Below, in pieces: positions 49,584-58,546 of a stretch of 64,000 bases of DNA (position 1 is its first letter; each line of letters starts with the position of its first letter). The notes under the pieces were generated by a model. That model was not told where the DNA came from, searched no databases, and saw only the letters and a list, made by a program, of their open reading frames with translations. The position numbers and the translations under genes are program-made. The stretch comes from Rouxiella aceris (GTDB lineage: Bacteria > Pseudomonadota > Gammaproteobacteria > Enterobacterales > Enterobacteriaceae), in assembly GCF_012933545.1 (NCBI RefSeq), contig NZ_JAADJU010000002.1, positions 62,001 through 126,000 on the forward strand, in the 5' to 3' direction.

Positions 49584-49724
49584 GCCGATTTTCCTGATGA
49601 TCGTTATTGGCAATTTACGCGTGCAGGTGGGATTGGGCAAGAACTCGCTGCTTATCGGCATGGGCAGAGAGAGGCGGGCCGCTTATGATCATTATCACTG
49701 TCCACACTCGAGAAGGAAATAATC

Positions 49725-50492
49725 ATGACCCATACCACCCTAAACGCCATTGCCCTGATCACTGGCGGCAGTCGCGGTCTTGGCCGCAGTACGGTGCTTG
49801 CTCTTGCTGCCAGAGGTGTGCGCAGCATTTTTACTTATCATAGCAATCGGGCAGAAGCCGAGCAGGTGGTAGCTGCCACTGCTGCTGCCGGATACCCGGC
49901 CATCGCCCTGGCGCTCGATAGCGGCAACACAGAACGCTTTCCCGAATTTGTCAGTCAGGTGAAAACGGTGCTGAGTGAAATGGGCGCCGAGCGTTTTGAT
50001 TATCTGGTAAATAATGCCGGGATTTCTCACCATAATTCGCTGCAAAACACCGCGGAAGCAGAGCTGGATTTACTTTATCAGGTCAACTTCAAAGGGCCTT
50101 TTTTTCTCACCCAGCAACTGTTGCCATTGATTAATGACGGTGGGCGGATCGTCAATATTTCCTCCGGACTTACCCGTTTCAGCGTCGCCGAGAGCGGTCC
50201 TTATGCGGCAATGAAAGGGGCGCTGGAAGTCTTTACCCGTTATCTCGCCAAAGAGCTGGGTCCACGCCACATCACTGCCAACACGGTAGCGCCGGGGGCG
50301 ATTCAGACTGACTTTAGCGGTGGCATGGTGCGAGATAACCCACAGGTCAATCAAATGGTTGCCAGCATCACTGCCCTCGGGCGTGCGGGCGTGGCGGATG
50401 ATATTGGCCCGATGGTGGCAGCGCTGCTTTCCGAAGATAATCGTTGGGTCAATGGCCAGCGTATCGAAGTTTCCGGTGGCGCTTTGCTCTGA
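49725..50492 (+). CDS. Short-chain dehydrogenase/reductase
   Basis: A 255-residue NAD(P)-dependent oxidoreductase of the classical SDR family. The cofactor motif TGGSRGLG is at residues 13-20, the NNAG motif near 91, and the catalytic Ser-Tyr-x3-Lys lies in ISSGLTR and YAAMK. Arg18 after the glycine motif suggests NADP preference. AraC-type activators next to SDR genes of this kind usually respond to an aldehyde or aromatic substrate; the substrate here is unknown. Confidence 0.88.
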   Translation: MTHTTLNAIALITGGSRGLGRSTVLALAARGVRSIFTYHSNRAEAEQVVAATAAAGYPAIALALDSGNTERFPEFVSQVKTVLSEMGAERFDYLVNNAGISHHNSLQNTAEAELDLLYQVNFKGPFFLTQQLLPLINDGGRIVNISSGLTRFSVAESGPYAAMKGALEVFTRYLAKELGPRHITANTVAPGAIQTDFSGGMVRDNPQVNQMVASITALGRAGVADDIGPMVAALLSEDNRWVNGQRIEVSGGALL

Positions 50493-50512
50493 GTGTCAGG
50501 CCAGGGGGGATT

Positions 50513-50537
50513 GTCCGCAGGCCGGGTGCCTGCGGAC
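50513..50537. terminator. Hairpin between the dehydrogenase and sseA
   Basis: GTCCGCAGGC and GCCTGCGGAC form a perfect 10-bp stem with a 5-base loop between two convergent genes. A long T run is missing. Confidence 0.7.
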
Positions 50538-50542
50538 TGATA

Positions 50543-51382
50543 TTAATGGGTTTCTATCGGATAATCTTCGTTGATATCACCCCATTCCGCCCAGGCACCA
50601 TCATAAATTTGCACCTGATCCGATCCCAGTAAATGCAAGCCAAACAGCAGCGCGGCGGCAGTCACCCCGGATCCACAGCTGGCGATGGTCGGCTGGGTAA
50701 TATCAACCCCCAGACGAGTAAAGGTCTCTTGCAGCGCCTGCGGTGACTTGATATGACCCGCTTCGGTCAGTTCGGTAAAGGGCACACTAAGGCTACCGGG
50801 AATATGCCCACCGTGCAGACCGGGGCGTGGCTCCGGCGCTTCGCCTTTAAAACGGCCCAGCGAGCGGGCGTCAATAATCTGTGTATTGCCGATCGCCTGT
50901 TTTACTTGCGCAGCGTTGACCACCACTTCGCGCTGCAAGCGGGCAATAAAATGTCCAGGCGGCAGCGTTTCTTCACCGCTATGCAACGGCTTGCCCTCGT
51001 TGAGCCAGGCATTGAGCCCACCGTCGAGAATACGTACGTTGCTGGCGCCAAAACTGGTCAGCATCCACCAAACGCGGGGAGCGGAAAACAGATCACCCTC
51101 ATCATAGACAATTATCGTGCTGTCATGACTGACGCCGCGCTGGCTCATCGACTGGCTGAATGCTTCTGCGCTCGGCATCATATGCGGCAGCCCGGTGGTG
51201 CAATCGGAAATGGCATCGACTTCGACGTAGATCGCGCCGGGAATATGGGCTTCGAGATAGTTGCCATAAAAATCAATCGCCGGAGTGATCCCCGGTTTGG
51301 ATTTACGACAGTCGATAATAACCAGGCCAGGTTGTTCAAGATGCGCAGCCAGCCAGTCGGTTGAAACGATAGATGAACTCAT
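50543..51382 (-). CDS. sseA: 3-mercaptopyruvate sulfurtransferase
   Basis: A 279-residue protein with two rhodanese domains, of which only the second is active. The active-site loop CGSGVTA is at about residue 237, as in E. coli SseA; thiosulfate sulfurtransferases have a different, more basic loop. It transfers sulfur from mercaptopyruvate to thiophilic acceptors in the cytoplasm. Length is normal. Confidence 0.94.
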   Translation of the reverse strand: MSSSIVSTDWLAAHLEQPGLVIIDCRKSKPGITPAIDFYGNYLEAHIPGAIYVEVDAISDCTTGLPHMMPSAEAFSQSMSQRGVSHDSTIIVYDEGDLFSAPRVWWMLTSFGASNVRILDGGLNAWLNEGKPLHSGEETLPPGHFIARLQREVVVNAAQVKQAIGNTQIIDARSLGRFKGEAPEPRPGLHGGHIPGSLSVPFTELTEAGHIKSPQALQETFTRLGVDITQPTIASCGSGVTAAALLFGLHLLGSDQVQIYDGAWAEWGDINEDYPIETH

Positions 51383-51427
51383 GATAGTGCTGATCCTGTA
51401 GTGAGTATGCGTTATACGGAGGCGTTA

Positions 51428-52030
51428 TTACGGTAAATCGCCGGGTATCAGGGAGTAGACCCAGGCGTCCCGAGGTTGCCCGCGCAGGTAAAGACGATTA
51501 CGGTGCAGGCCTTCCGACACGGCACCCGATTTTTCGGCCACGCGACAGCTGCGTAGATTGCCGGACATGGCAACAATCTCCAGGCGCGTCATGCCCAGTT
51601 CGTCAAAAGCAAAACGGGCTATGGCCTTGACGGCGGTGACGGCCAGCGAACGGCCGGTGCTATCGCTGCGGATCCAGTAGCCTATATTGGCGGTTTTATA
51701 TTCCGGCACGATACGATTAATGGCCACTGAACCGACAATCCTGCCACTGTCCAGTTCATACAGACAAAAGCGATATTCCTGGCCGCGTTGGCGTTTAACG
51801 TAGGAATCAAGCAGGTATTGCCGGCTGTCTTCCAGGCAATAGTTTTCGCTGCACCAGCTTTCCCAGACGCCGATCTCGCGGATCGAAGTGTGTATGGCAT
51901 CGAAATGTAAAGGCGCTTCCAGTTCATTAGGAAAACGAATTTCCAGACTGGCATCCTGGTAAATCAGTCGACTAAACATACCTGATGATCCCCTGCGATT
52001 CATATTGTTAACCTTATCAGGCAGACTCAC
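51428..52030 (-). CDS. GNAT-family N-acetyltransferase (RimJ/RimL-like)
   Basis: A protein of up to 200 residues of the GNAT fold. Motifs include FCLYELDSGRIVGSVAINRI, then NIGYWIRSDSTGRSLAVTAVKAIARFAFDELGM, and NLRSCRVAEKSGAVSEG, all typical of the RimJ/RimL ribosomal-protein acetyltransferase group. The substrate is unknown. The longest frame starts at GTG 52030; ATG 52003 or ATG 51979 (MFSRLIYQD, with CAGG ahead) are also plausible starts. Confidence 0.82.
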   Translation of the reverse strand: MSLPDKVNNMNRRGSSGMFSRLIYQDASLEIRFPNELEAPLHFDAIHTSIREIGVWESWCSENYCLEDSRQYLLDSYVKRQRGQEYRFCLYELDSGRIVGSVAINRIVPEYKTANIGYWIRSDSTGRSLAVTAVKAIARFAFDELGMTRLEIVAMSGNLRSCRVAEKSGAVSEGLHRNRLYLRGQPRDAWVYSLIPGDLP

Positions 52031-52070
52031 ATATCCTCACTGAGGATGTCAATTAACGGTTCTACCGCCA

Positions 52071-52883
52071 CTAGCTGACGTGCCGATCCTCGCTTTGTTC
52101 AACCAGCATCACCAGACGAAGTTCACTGCTGCCCGCCGGCACCAGGGTTTGCTGGTGATAACAAATCTGGCCACGCAGCGGATGCTGAAAGCGGCGTTCA
52201 CCGCCCTGGCGGGCCAGCACTTCTTGCTGCGTCCACCAGCGATTAAATACGCTGCTTTCCTCGCGTAGTGTCAGGACTAACTGTCGAAGAGTCTCGGAAT
52301 GGGCGTAATGGCTGGTCTCGGCACGAAACTCGGCCACTACGCGCTGTGCTCTGGCCTCCCAGTCAATCAGCAGCGTTTGCGCCAGGGGATGGAGAAACAT
52401 AAAACGCAGCAAATTTGGCTGCGGATCGCGTTCCAGCCAGCCAGCAAACAGCTGCCCGGCATGACTATTCCATGCCAGCATATTCCAGCAACTGTCGATC
52501 AGGTAGCCGGGGCAATTAAGCAGATGCACACAATGGGACAGGTGGCTATCGGCAGCCTGGGCCGCAGGACGCGCCTGGGGGTTTTTCACCCCGGCCAGCG
52601 TAAACAGGTACTCCTGTTCCGCCGGGCGTAAGCGTAGCGCCTGTGCCAGTCGGGCAAGGGCGGCGGCAGAGATAGAAACCTCCCGTCCCTGTTCGATCCA
52701 GGTATACCAGGTGGTGCTGATACCGCTGATTTGTGCCAGTTCTTCCCGCCGCAAACCGCTGGTTCTGCGCCGGGACACCTGAGGCAATCCTACCATTTCT
52801 GGTGTGGTACGTTCGCGATGAGCGCGTAAGAATGCGCCTAAGGCTTTGGGGCCGGTCAAAGGATCAATGGTGGTCATCAGCAC
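52071..52883 (-). CDS. MmyB-type helix-turn-helix regulator
   Basis: A 270-residue transcription factor with an N-terminal Xre-like helix-turn-helix (RRTSGLRREELAQISGISTTWYTWIEQGR, residues 38-66). A C-terminal MmyB ligand-binding domain follows, of PAS type, known to bind fatty acids in relatives. Such regulators typically repress an adjacent short-chain dehydrogenase or transporter gene. Here the divergent neighbour is the yafE-like methyltransferase. The target and ligand are not known. Confidence 0.85.
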   Translation of the reverse strand: MLMTTIDPLTGPKALGAFLRAHRERTTPEMVGLPQVSRRRTSGLRREELAQISGISTTWYTWIEQGREVSISAAALARLAQALRLRPAEQEYLFTLAGVKNPQARPAAQAADSHLSHCVHLLNCPGYLIDSCWNMLAWNSHAGQLFAGWLERDPQPNLLRFMFLHPLAQTLLIDWEARAQRVVAEFRAETSHYAHSETLRQLVLTLREESSVFNRWWTQQEVLARQGGERRFQHPLRGQICYHQQTLVPAGSSELRLVMLVEQSEDRHVS

Positions 52884-52998
52884 ACTCGTTTTTTAACCAG
52901 GGAGTAACTCATACCAGTATAAATGGTCATATTGTACCCGTATAGGGCCAGGTGTAGAGTGTTTTTACGCCTGTTCCCCCGCGATAAAGAGAAACGCA

Positions 52999-53769
52999 AT
53001 GGATAATAAAAACAGTCATACGCAAGATGTAAATCACAAGTTTAGCCCACATGCCGGAAATTATTTAACCAGTCAGGTCCATGCCCAGGGGGCCGATTTG
53101 CGGCAACTGGCGAGCTTGCTGGCACCTTACCCCGAGGCGCGGGTGGTGGATCTGGGTTGCGGGGCCGGGCATGCGAGTTTTACCGCAGCCAGTGCTGTCG
53201 GCTCGGTGATCGCCTATGATTTGTCACAACCGATGCTTGAGGTAGTCAGGCAGGCTGCGGCAGAAAAGGGATTGCATAATATTGATGTGCAGCAGGGATA
53301 CGCCGAGTGTTTGCCTTTTGCCGATGGCAGCATAGATATTGTCATCAGTCGCTATTCGGCGCACCACTGGCATGATGTCGGCCAGGCACTGCGTGAGGTT
53401 CGCCGCGTACTGAAACCTGGCGGCAAAGTGATTATCATGGATACCTGTTCACCGGGACATCCGCTGCTCGACGTGCATTTGCAGACCGTCGAGAAACTGC
53501 GTGATACCTCGCACGTACGCAGCTATGCCACCGGCGAATGGTTGCAGATGTTTAATGAGGCCGGTTTGCGCATTAGCCAATTGTCGACAGACAGACTGAC
53601 GCTGGAATTCTCCAGCTGGGTCGCGAGATTAAGCACGCCAGAACATTTTGTGCTGGCCATTCGCCAGTTACAGCAAGTGTCTTCGCAAGAGGTGGTTGAC
53701 TACTTTGCCATTCAGCCTGATGGCACCTTCCAGACCGATATTGTGCTGATTGAAGGCAGCCGCAGCTAG
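52999..53769 (+). CDS. yafE: YafE-like SAM-dependent methyltransferase
   Basis: A 256-residue class I methyltransferase very similar along its length to E. coli YafE. The SAM motif VVDLGCGAGHASF is at residues 49-61, YDLSQPML follows, and the conserved ISRYSAHHWHDVGQALREVRRVLKPGG is near 115-140. The substrate is not established; the UbiE/Coq5-like fold is shared with quinone and biotin (BioC) methyltransferases. It has a divergent regulator upstream. Confidence 0.88.
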   Translation: MDNKNSHTQDVNHKFSPHAGNYLTSQVHAQGADLRQLASLLAPYPEARVVDLGCGAGHASFTAASAVGSVIAYDLSQPMLEVVRQAAAEKGLHNIDVQQGYAECLPFADGSIDIVISRYSAHHWHDVGQALREVRRVLKPGGKVIIMDTCSPGHPLLDVHLQTVEKLRDTSHVRSYATGEWLQMFNEAGLRISQLSTDRLTLEFSSWVARLSTPEHFVLAIRQLQQVSSQEVVDYFAIQPDGTFQTDIVLIEGSRS

Positions 53770-53792
53770 ATCTTATGGCAAATAAACGGGTA

Positions 53793-53813
53793 ACGGGCCA
53801 GGTGATGGCCCGT
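53793..53813. terminator. Hairpin between yafE and yedI
   Basis: ACGGGCCA and TGGCCCGT form a perfect 8-bp stem with a 5-base loop in the convergent gap. Confidence 0.6.
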
Positions 53814-53817
53814 CAAT

Positions 53818-54744
53818 TCAGGCTTTTTTGTTAAATAGTCGGCTGGTCACCAGCACTACCGCCAGCACTATGGCACCGACCAGAATACCCACCAGCAGAT
53901 CTGCCGCGCCGGTTATCAGTGAATTAACCCATCCCTGATGGCCGGCGGTCAGGTCTGCAAGCAGATGATGTATAAAAGGCAGGCCGTGGCTGATAATACT
54001 GCCGCCGACTAAAAACATCGCAAAGGTACCCACCACCGACAGGGTTTTCATCAGCAAGGGAGCGGCATTGACAATAGTCGCGCCGCTGCGCCGTACCACC
54101 GACATAAAAGCGCCTTCACCGCGGAGCTGGCTTAAATACAGACCCGCATCGTCGATTTTTACAATCCCGGCCACCAGTCCGTAGACGCCAAAAGTCATCA
54201 CCACGGCAATGGTCACCATGACCATCACCTGGTCGATAAAGGCGGCAGACGACACCGTACCCAGGGAAATAACAATGATTTCGGCAGAGAGAATAAAATC
54301 GGTCCGCACAGCCCCTTTTATTTTGTCTTTTTCCGTTTTGGCCGCATCTGCCGATGACTTTTCCCCGGCGCTGGCCTCGGTTTTTTCCGCAACAGATTCA
54401 GGCTTATGCGGCAGTAATTTATGGGCGATTTTTTCAAAGCCTTCATAGCATAGATAAGCGCCACCAATCATCAGCAACGGGGTGATGGCCCAGGGGGCAA
54501 AGGCACTGATCAACAGCGCCAGAGGCACCAGAATGGCTTTATTGATAAGCGATCCTTTCGCCACTGCCCAGACAATAGGTAACTCTCGGTCTGCCTTGAC
54601 CCCGGAAACCTGTTGCGCATTGAGCGCCAAATCATCGCCCAATACACTGGCGGTTTTCTTTGCCGCCACTTTGCTCATGGCGGCGACATCGTCAAGAATA
54701 GAGGCGATATCGTCGATTAATGCCAAAAGGCTGGTTCCTGCCAT
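53818..54744 (-). CDS. yedI: Inner-membrane protein YedI (DUF808)
   Basis: A 308-residue membrane protein of the DUF808 family. The family start MAGTSLLALIDDIASILDDVAAMSKVAAKKTASVLGDDLALNAQQV is at ATG 54744, behind AGGGAG; the frame itself extends 9 codons further. About six hydrophobic segments follow, with a charged loop (KPESVAEKTEASAGEKSS, lysine- and glutamate-rich) near residue 125. Its function is not known. Confidence 0.9.
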   Translation of the reverse strand: MAGTSLLALIDDIASILDDVAAMSKVAAKKTASVLGDDLALNAQQVSGVKADRELPIVWAVAKGSLINKAILVPLALLISAFAPWAITPLLMIGGAYLCYEGFEKIAHKLLPHKPESVAEKTEASAGEKSSADAAKTEKDKIKGAVRTDFILSAEIIVISLGTVSSAAFIDQVMVMVTIAVVMTFGVYGLVAGIVKIDDAGLYLSQLRGEGAFMSVVRRSGATIVNAAPLLMKTLSVVGTFAMFLVGGSIISHGLPFIHHLLADLTAGHQGWVNSLITGAADLLVGILVGAIVLAVVLVTSRLFNKKA

Positions 54745-55180
54745 AGAGACTCCCTGAAAGATTGGCGACATCCGTTACTGGCAACGGCGTCCTGGTAAAT
54801 ATAGGGTTCAGGCCTGTTAACAGCTTGCAGGCAATGTGAATCAACTGCGTCTACCCTAGAGCGAAATTTACAATTAAAACCCTTAAAAGAATCATAACAG
54901 CGATTGCTATCAGACGTCGATGTATGCGAGTGTGGGGGGAGACTGTCCATTCCCTGCTGTCGCTTTTCTCCTGGCCTGCACAACACCTTATTACCTTGCT
55001 GTTCGCTCAATTGTTATGAAATTTTTATTATCATTTCCTCCATATTTTCGTCATAAAACTTAATGTTTTTTACTTGCCATGACGTCGCCTTGCATTGCTT
55101 TGTTGATAATGAGTTCAGGAGCACATCCTGTTATTAAGCAACAGCAACCTGCCCAATAATTTACAATCGAGGCGTTAATC
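54745..55180. other. Gap between yedI and the YhcN-family gene
   Basis: About 430 bases with no convincing gene, the usual promoter space of two divergent genes. It is AT-rich toward the right end. I see no strong palindrome or RNA signature. Confidence 0.5.
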
Positions 55181-55456
55181 ATGAAAATCTTACCTTTATT
55201 TGCCGCAGCACTGATCACCACCGCATCTTTTTCTGCTCTGGCAGCAACACAAATCAGCGATGCTCAGGCCCAAGGCAGCAATTATCAGTCCCTTGGCGTG
55301 GTGGATGTCCGCCAGGATAATACCGCCGACTTAAGCCTGAAGGCGGCCATGAATGAAAAAGCCGAAGAAGCCGGTGCCAGCCATTACCGGGTAATTGGTA
55401 TCAGCACACCGGGAGATTCAAGTCTGGCAAGAGCCAGCGTTGAGCTCTATCGATAA
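55181..55456 (+). CDS. YhcN/YdgH-family periplasmic stress protein (DUF1471)
   Basis: A 91-residue secreted protein with a signal peptide ending at about residue 22 (SALAAT). The small DUF1471 domain follows: LGVVDVRQDNTADL, ALNEKAEEAGASHYRVIGIS-like core, and ARASVELYR. Members (YhcN, McbA, BhsA, YdgH) are induced by acid, peroxide or biofilm conditions. The exact paralogue is not decided. Confidence 0.9.
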   Translation: MKILPLFAAALITTASFSALAATQISDAQAQGSNYQSLGVVDVRQDNTADLSLKAAMNEKAEEAGASHYRVIGISTPGDSSLARASVELYR

Positions 55457-55467
55457 GCTGTAATTAT

Positions 55468-55513
55468 CCGTCAGGTGCGACAAGGGCTTGCCCTGCTAAA
55501 TCGCATCTGACGG
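55468..55513 (+). terminator. Inverted repeat after the YhcN-family gene
   Basis: CCGTCAGGTGCGA and TCGCATCTGACGG pair over 13 bases (one mismatch) around a 20-base centre containing a second small hairpin. It begins 12 bases after the stop. It may be a terminator or a REP-like element. From 55514 to 55843 I see no gene; the region is AT-rich. Confidence 0.55.
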
Positions 55514-55843
55514 TTGTACTCCCCGGTTGACGTTTTGCAGATTTTTTTATTACTCTTTGTTTGAATATCCGCTATATTTCCCGTAAGCCATTTCATTCAC
55601 TATTCCACAGATTGCCTTTTCCTGCTTATGCGATCGTTCGTTTTCATCCCAAGTTAAAAAATGTAAGCTAACGACGAGGGCTTATTTTCTATTAGGCCCG
55701 AAGTTTATGAACACGCCAATAATTAAGATGTTTCTTATATAGAAAGTGCGCTGCAAACCTGTCTAAAAATAATGGATGTTATTGCTTGTTCATTAAGAAT
55801 TTTTTGGTGTGATAGTGGTCTACTTCCCCAGGGGGTTATAAAC

Positions 55844-56422
55844 ATGCTAAATGCAACAAGACTAACTATCAATGCAACAAAAATAACCATCAAGAACCAG
55901 TTTTCCTATCTGCAGAACTTTATCTCTTCACCACGCACTGTCGGGACCTTGGCACCTTCTTCGCCGTGGTTGTGTCGGGCGATGTTAAATCAGGTGGACT
56001 GGAGCAAAACGCTGAACATTGCCGAACTCGGTGCCGCAGATGGTGTGCTGACCAAACGCATTCTTGACACTATGCGCGCCGATGCCCAGCTACAGGCTTT
56101 TGAAATACAGCCAAATTTTGTCCATAAACTCAATATGCTCGACGATCAGCGTTTGCAAGTCATGGCTCACTCGGCTGAGCATCTTGCGGGTGATTTTGAT
56201 GTGGTGTTTTCTTGCCTGCCACTGCTTTCTATTCCCGTGCGTACCAGTATGAGAATTTTGCAGCGTACACAGCAGCGCTTGAAAGAGAACAATGGGGTAA
56301 TGATTCAGTTTCAGTACAGTCATTTGTCGGAAAAGATGTTATCGCGCTATTTCACCTGGAAAAAAATTCGTGTAGTAAAAAACTTTCCACCGGCACTGGT
56401 ATATATATGTAAGCCCATATAA
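55844..56422 (+). CDS. Phospholipid N-methyltransferase-like protein
   Basis: A 192-residue SAM-dependent methyltransferase-fold protein. The glycine-rich SAM motif is NIAELGAADGVLTKRIL, followed by QAFEIQPNFVHKL. A FDVVFSCLPLLSIP motif replaces the usual NPPY. The start region (FSYLQNFISSPRTVGTLAPSSPWLCRAML) matches the PmtA/rRNA-dimethyladenosine-like family whose members methylate phosphatidylethanolamine. The longest frame begins at 55772, but ATG 55844 behind AGGGGG is better. Phosphatidylcholine synthesis would be unusual here, so the substrate is uncertain. Confidence 0.75.
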   Translation: MLNATRLTINATKITIKNQFSYLQNFISSPRTVGTLAPSSPWLCRAMLNQVDWSKTLNIAELGAADGVLTKRILDTMRADAQLQAFEIQPNFVHKLNMLDDQRLQVMAHSAEHLAGDFDVVFSCLPLLSIPVRTSMRILQRTQQRLKENNGVMIQFQYSHLSEKMLSRYFTWKKIRVVKNFPPALVYICKPI

Positions 56423-56437
56423 TTCAATACATTGTCA

Positions 56438-56498
56438 TGTAAATTTATTTTTACACCCCGTTTACAGGGATTGCCAATTTATTTTTTATCGGTATGAT
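56438..56498 (+). promoter_or_regulatory. TyrR box and promoter of aroL
   Basis: TGTAAA-TTTATT-TTTACA (56438-56455) is a perfect strong TyrR box. A second, weak box shares its right half with TTTACA at 56461. The promoter TTGCCA (56471), a 16-base spacer and TATGAT (56493) follow. Repression of aroL by TyrR with tyrosine is established in E. coli. Confidence 0.9.
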
Positions 56499-56649
56499 GC
56501 CAAGCTTGAAATTGTAGAGTGAACCTGATGATCAGGCGTTGTCAGCGGTGAGGGATCCGTGGATTGGGCTTTTTCTCTGTTTTAAAGACAGCTAGCGGTT
56601 TTTATTACGTTAGGTTCAAAGAGTTTCCTGGCACATAAGGATAGCGGTA

Positions 56650-57174
56650 ATGACGCAACCCATTTTCATGATAGGCGCTCGTGGCGCAGGTAAAACAACG
56701 GTCGGCAGGGCGCTTGCACAGGTGTTGCAGTATGACTTTGTTGATACCGATATTTATTTGCTGCACACCTCGCAGCTGAGCGTTGCCGACATTGTTGCCC
56801 GTGAAGGTTGGTCAGGTTTTCGTCGTCGTGAAACTCAGGCACTACAAAATATCAGCGCGCCTAATACCGTAGTGGCCACCGGCGGCGGGGCCATTTTGTC
56901 AGCGGAAAATCGGCAGTTTATGCGCGAGAAGGGGACGGTAATTTATCTGCGCTCTCCGGCCTCCACCCTGGCGCTCCGTCTTGAAGATGCCCCCCTGCAG
57001 GACCAGCGTCCTACGCTGACCGGTAAACCCATTAATGAAGAGATCTCGCAAGTGCTCAACGAGCGTGAAGCCCTGTATCAGGAAGCTGCCCATTTTATTA
57101 TGGACGGTACGCAAAACCCTTCTGTGGTTGTGAGCGATATCCTCGACGTTCTTGCGCTGCAAATCGCGCGATAA
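56650..57174 (+). CDS. aroL: Shikimate kinase II
   Basis: A 174-residue kinase that phosphorylates shikimate in aromatic amino-acid biosynthesis. The P-loop GARGAGKTT is at residues 8-16. The shikimate-binding DTD (residues 32-34), FRRRE and GGGAI motifs follow, then the LID arginine in RPTLTGKP. Length equals E. coli AroL. TyrR boxes upstream and yaiA downstream support AroL over AroK. Confidence 0.95.
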   Translation: MTQPIFMIGARGAGKTTVGRALAQVLQYDFVDTDIYLLHTSQLSVADIVAREGWSGFRRRETQALQNISAPNTVVATGGGAILSAENRQFMREKGTVIYLRSPASTLALRLEDAPLQDQRPTLTGKPINEEISQVLNEREALYQEAAHFIMDGTQNPSVVVSDILDVLALQIAR

Positions 57175-57197
57175 TCTGTCCCTTCCCCAAGCTGAAA

Positions 57198-57216
57198 GGA
57201 GGCGTTGGCCGCCTCC
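57198..57216 (+). terminator. Hairpin between aroL and yaiA
   Basis: GGAGGCG and CGCCTCC form a perfect 7-bp stem with a 5-base loop. No T tract follows, so some transcripts may read into yaiA. Confidence 0.5.
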
Positions 57217-57278
57217 TGCCGCAAAGATCAATGACCGTCTATACTTAGCGATACTCGTCATTATTTACAGGAGTATCT

Positions 57279-57470
57279 ATGCCTACCAAACCCCCTTATC
57301 CACGCAAAGCTGACATTATCACCGTTGAAAAAGGGCAGCCTGGTCAGACGGAAACCTGGTACCAACTGCGTGCCGACCATCCCAAGCCGGATACGTTAAT
57401 CAGTGAGCACGAGACCAGGCAAGAGGCGGAAGACGCCAAGCGCCGCTATGAGGATGAAAGTATCAGCTAG
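57279..57470 (+). CDS. yaiA: Small conserved protein YaiA
   Basis: A 63-residue cytoplasmic protein matching E. coli YaiA over its whole length ([38 protein letters not shown]). It follows aroL as in the E. coli aroL-yaiA-aroM operon. Function is unknown. Confidence 0.93.
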   Translation: MPTKPPYPRKADIITVEKGQPGQTETWYQLRADHPKPDTLISEHETRQEAEDAKRRYEDESIS

Positions 57471-57781
57471 CCAGGTCAGGGGGCTGCCTGTTGCCAAACG
57501 CCGGGCAGCGCCTTATTATCAACTGCCTTTTTTACCGCCATCGAAACGTTTCTCTTGTCGATAAAATAGAGCAAAAAATCGTCATTAGCTATATTTTTGG
57601 CGTTTATAACTGGTTGTGAATAATTTGTTAGTAAGCTGTCCCGGCGATACTCCGTGGAGAGAGATGATTCACTGCCGCTAGCACCTTAGAAAAAAATAAA
57701 CTGCTTGACGCTAAACCGTATCAGCATTAATTTTTGTTTCACTTAATCAGGAACTCAGTTCCTAATAGTGGAACTCGAATT
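57471..57781 (+). other. Spacer between yaiA and the IclR-family gene
   Basis: Roughly 310 bases with no gene. A weak GC-rich stem after yaiA (GGCTGCC facing GGGCAGC) may end the aroL-yaiA message. The rest is AT-rich and probably holds the regulator's promoter. Confidence 0.5.
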
Positions 57782-58546
57782 GTGACAACACTAGAAAACG
57801 CAGCCGCAGTGCTTAAGCTCTTTTCGCAAAAGGGCATCAGACAGGGGCATCCTGGTCTCTCTTTCAGTGATGTTGTCGAACAGTTGGCAATGCCAAAAAG
57901 CACCGTTTCGCGCCTTTTGGTGACCATGGAGACGGAGGGGCTGCTGGAAAGGGATCCTGACTCGCGATTGTACAAGATTGGTCGCTTGTTGCTGGCGGTC
58001 TCCAGCCATTACCTCTGTACGCCATTAGTGGATGCCGCTTCTCCCTATATGGCGCAGCTTAGCAAGCAGACTCAATGCACCGGCTATGTGTCGATGCTTG
58101 AGGATCGGGACATTATGGTGATGCGCATGTTCCCGGGGCGTACTTATTTACAGGTTATCACCCCGGCAGGCAGTTTGTTGCCTGCCGCAGAAACCTCTAT
58201 CGGTCGCGCCATGTTGGCCAGATATAGCGACCAACAGGTGATAGCACGTTATCGAGAAGGCTATCGGGTGAACTCGCCCAACTCGCCACAGACGCTGGAT
58301 GCCTTACTCAAGTGTCTGTCCGAGATCCGCGAAACCGGCTGGTCTTTTGCCCATAACGAAACCCTGCAGGGGATCAGCGGTCTGGCAACCAGTATTGCCA
58401 ATAAGCACCGCAATGAGATGGTAGGTTTGGGGTTATCTTTTCCTTCGCCGCGTGATGGCGATGCCTTACCGGCGGGGATACGTGAAGGGATAGTGTCGGT
58501 CACTCGGCAACTTGCCGAAAAGTTGGGCGATGAATATTGGCAATGA
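57782..58546 (+). CDS. IclR-family transcription regulator
   Basis: A 254-residue regulator. The N-terminal winged helix (AAAVLKLFSQ, LSFSDVVEQLAMPKSTVSRLLVTMETEGLLERD) leads to the IclR effector domain (residues 85-250, with LPAAETSIGRAMLARYSD and GISGLATSIANKH). GTG 57782 (VTTLENAAAVL) is the likely start, although the frame continues upstream to a TTG at 57734. It is inserted between yaiA and aroM, which are adjacent in E. coli, and probably controls aroM. The effector is unknown. Confidence 0.88.
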   Translation: MTTLENAAAVLKLFSQKGIRQGHPGLSFSDVVEQLAMPKSTVSRLLVTMETEGLLERDPDSRLYKIGRLLLAVSSHYLCTPLVDAASPYMAQLSKQTQCTGYVSMLEDRDIMVMRMFPGRTYLQVITPAGSLLPAAETSIGRAMLARYSDQQVIARYREGYRVNSPNSPQTLDALLKCLSEIRETGWSFAHNETLQGISGLATSIANKHRNEMVGLGLSFPSPRDGDALPAGIREGIVSVTRQLAEKLGDEYWQ

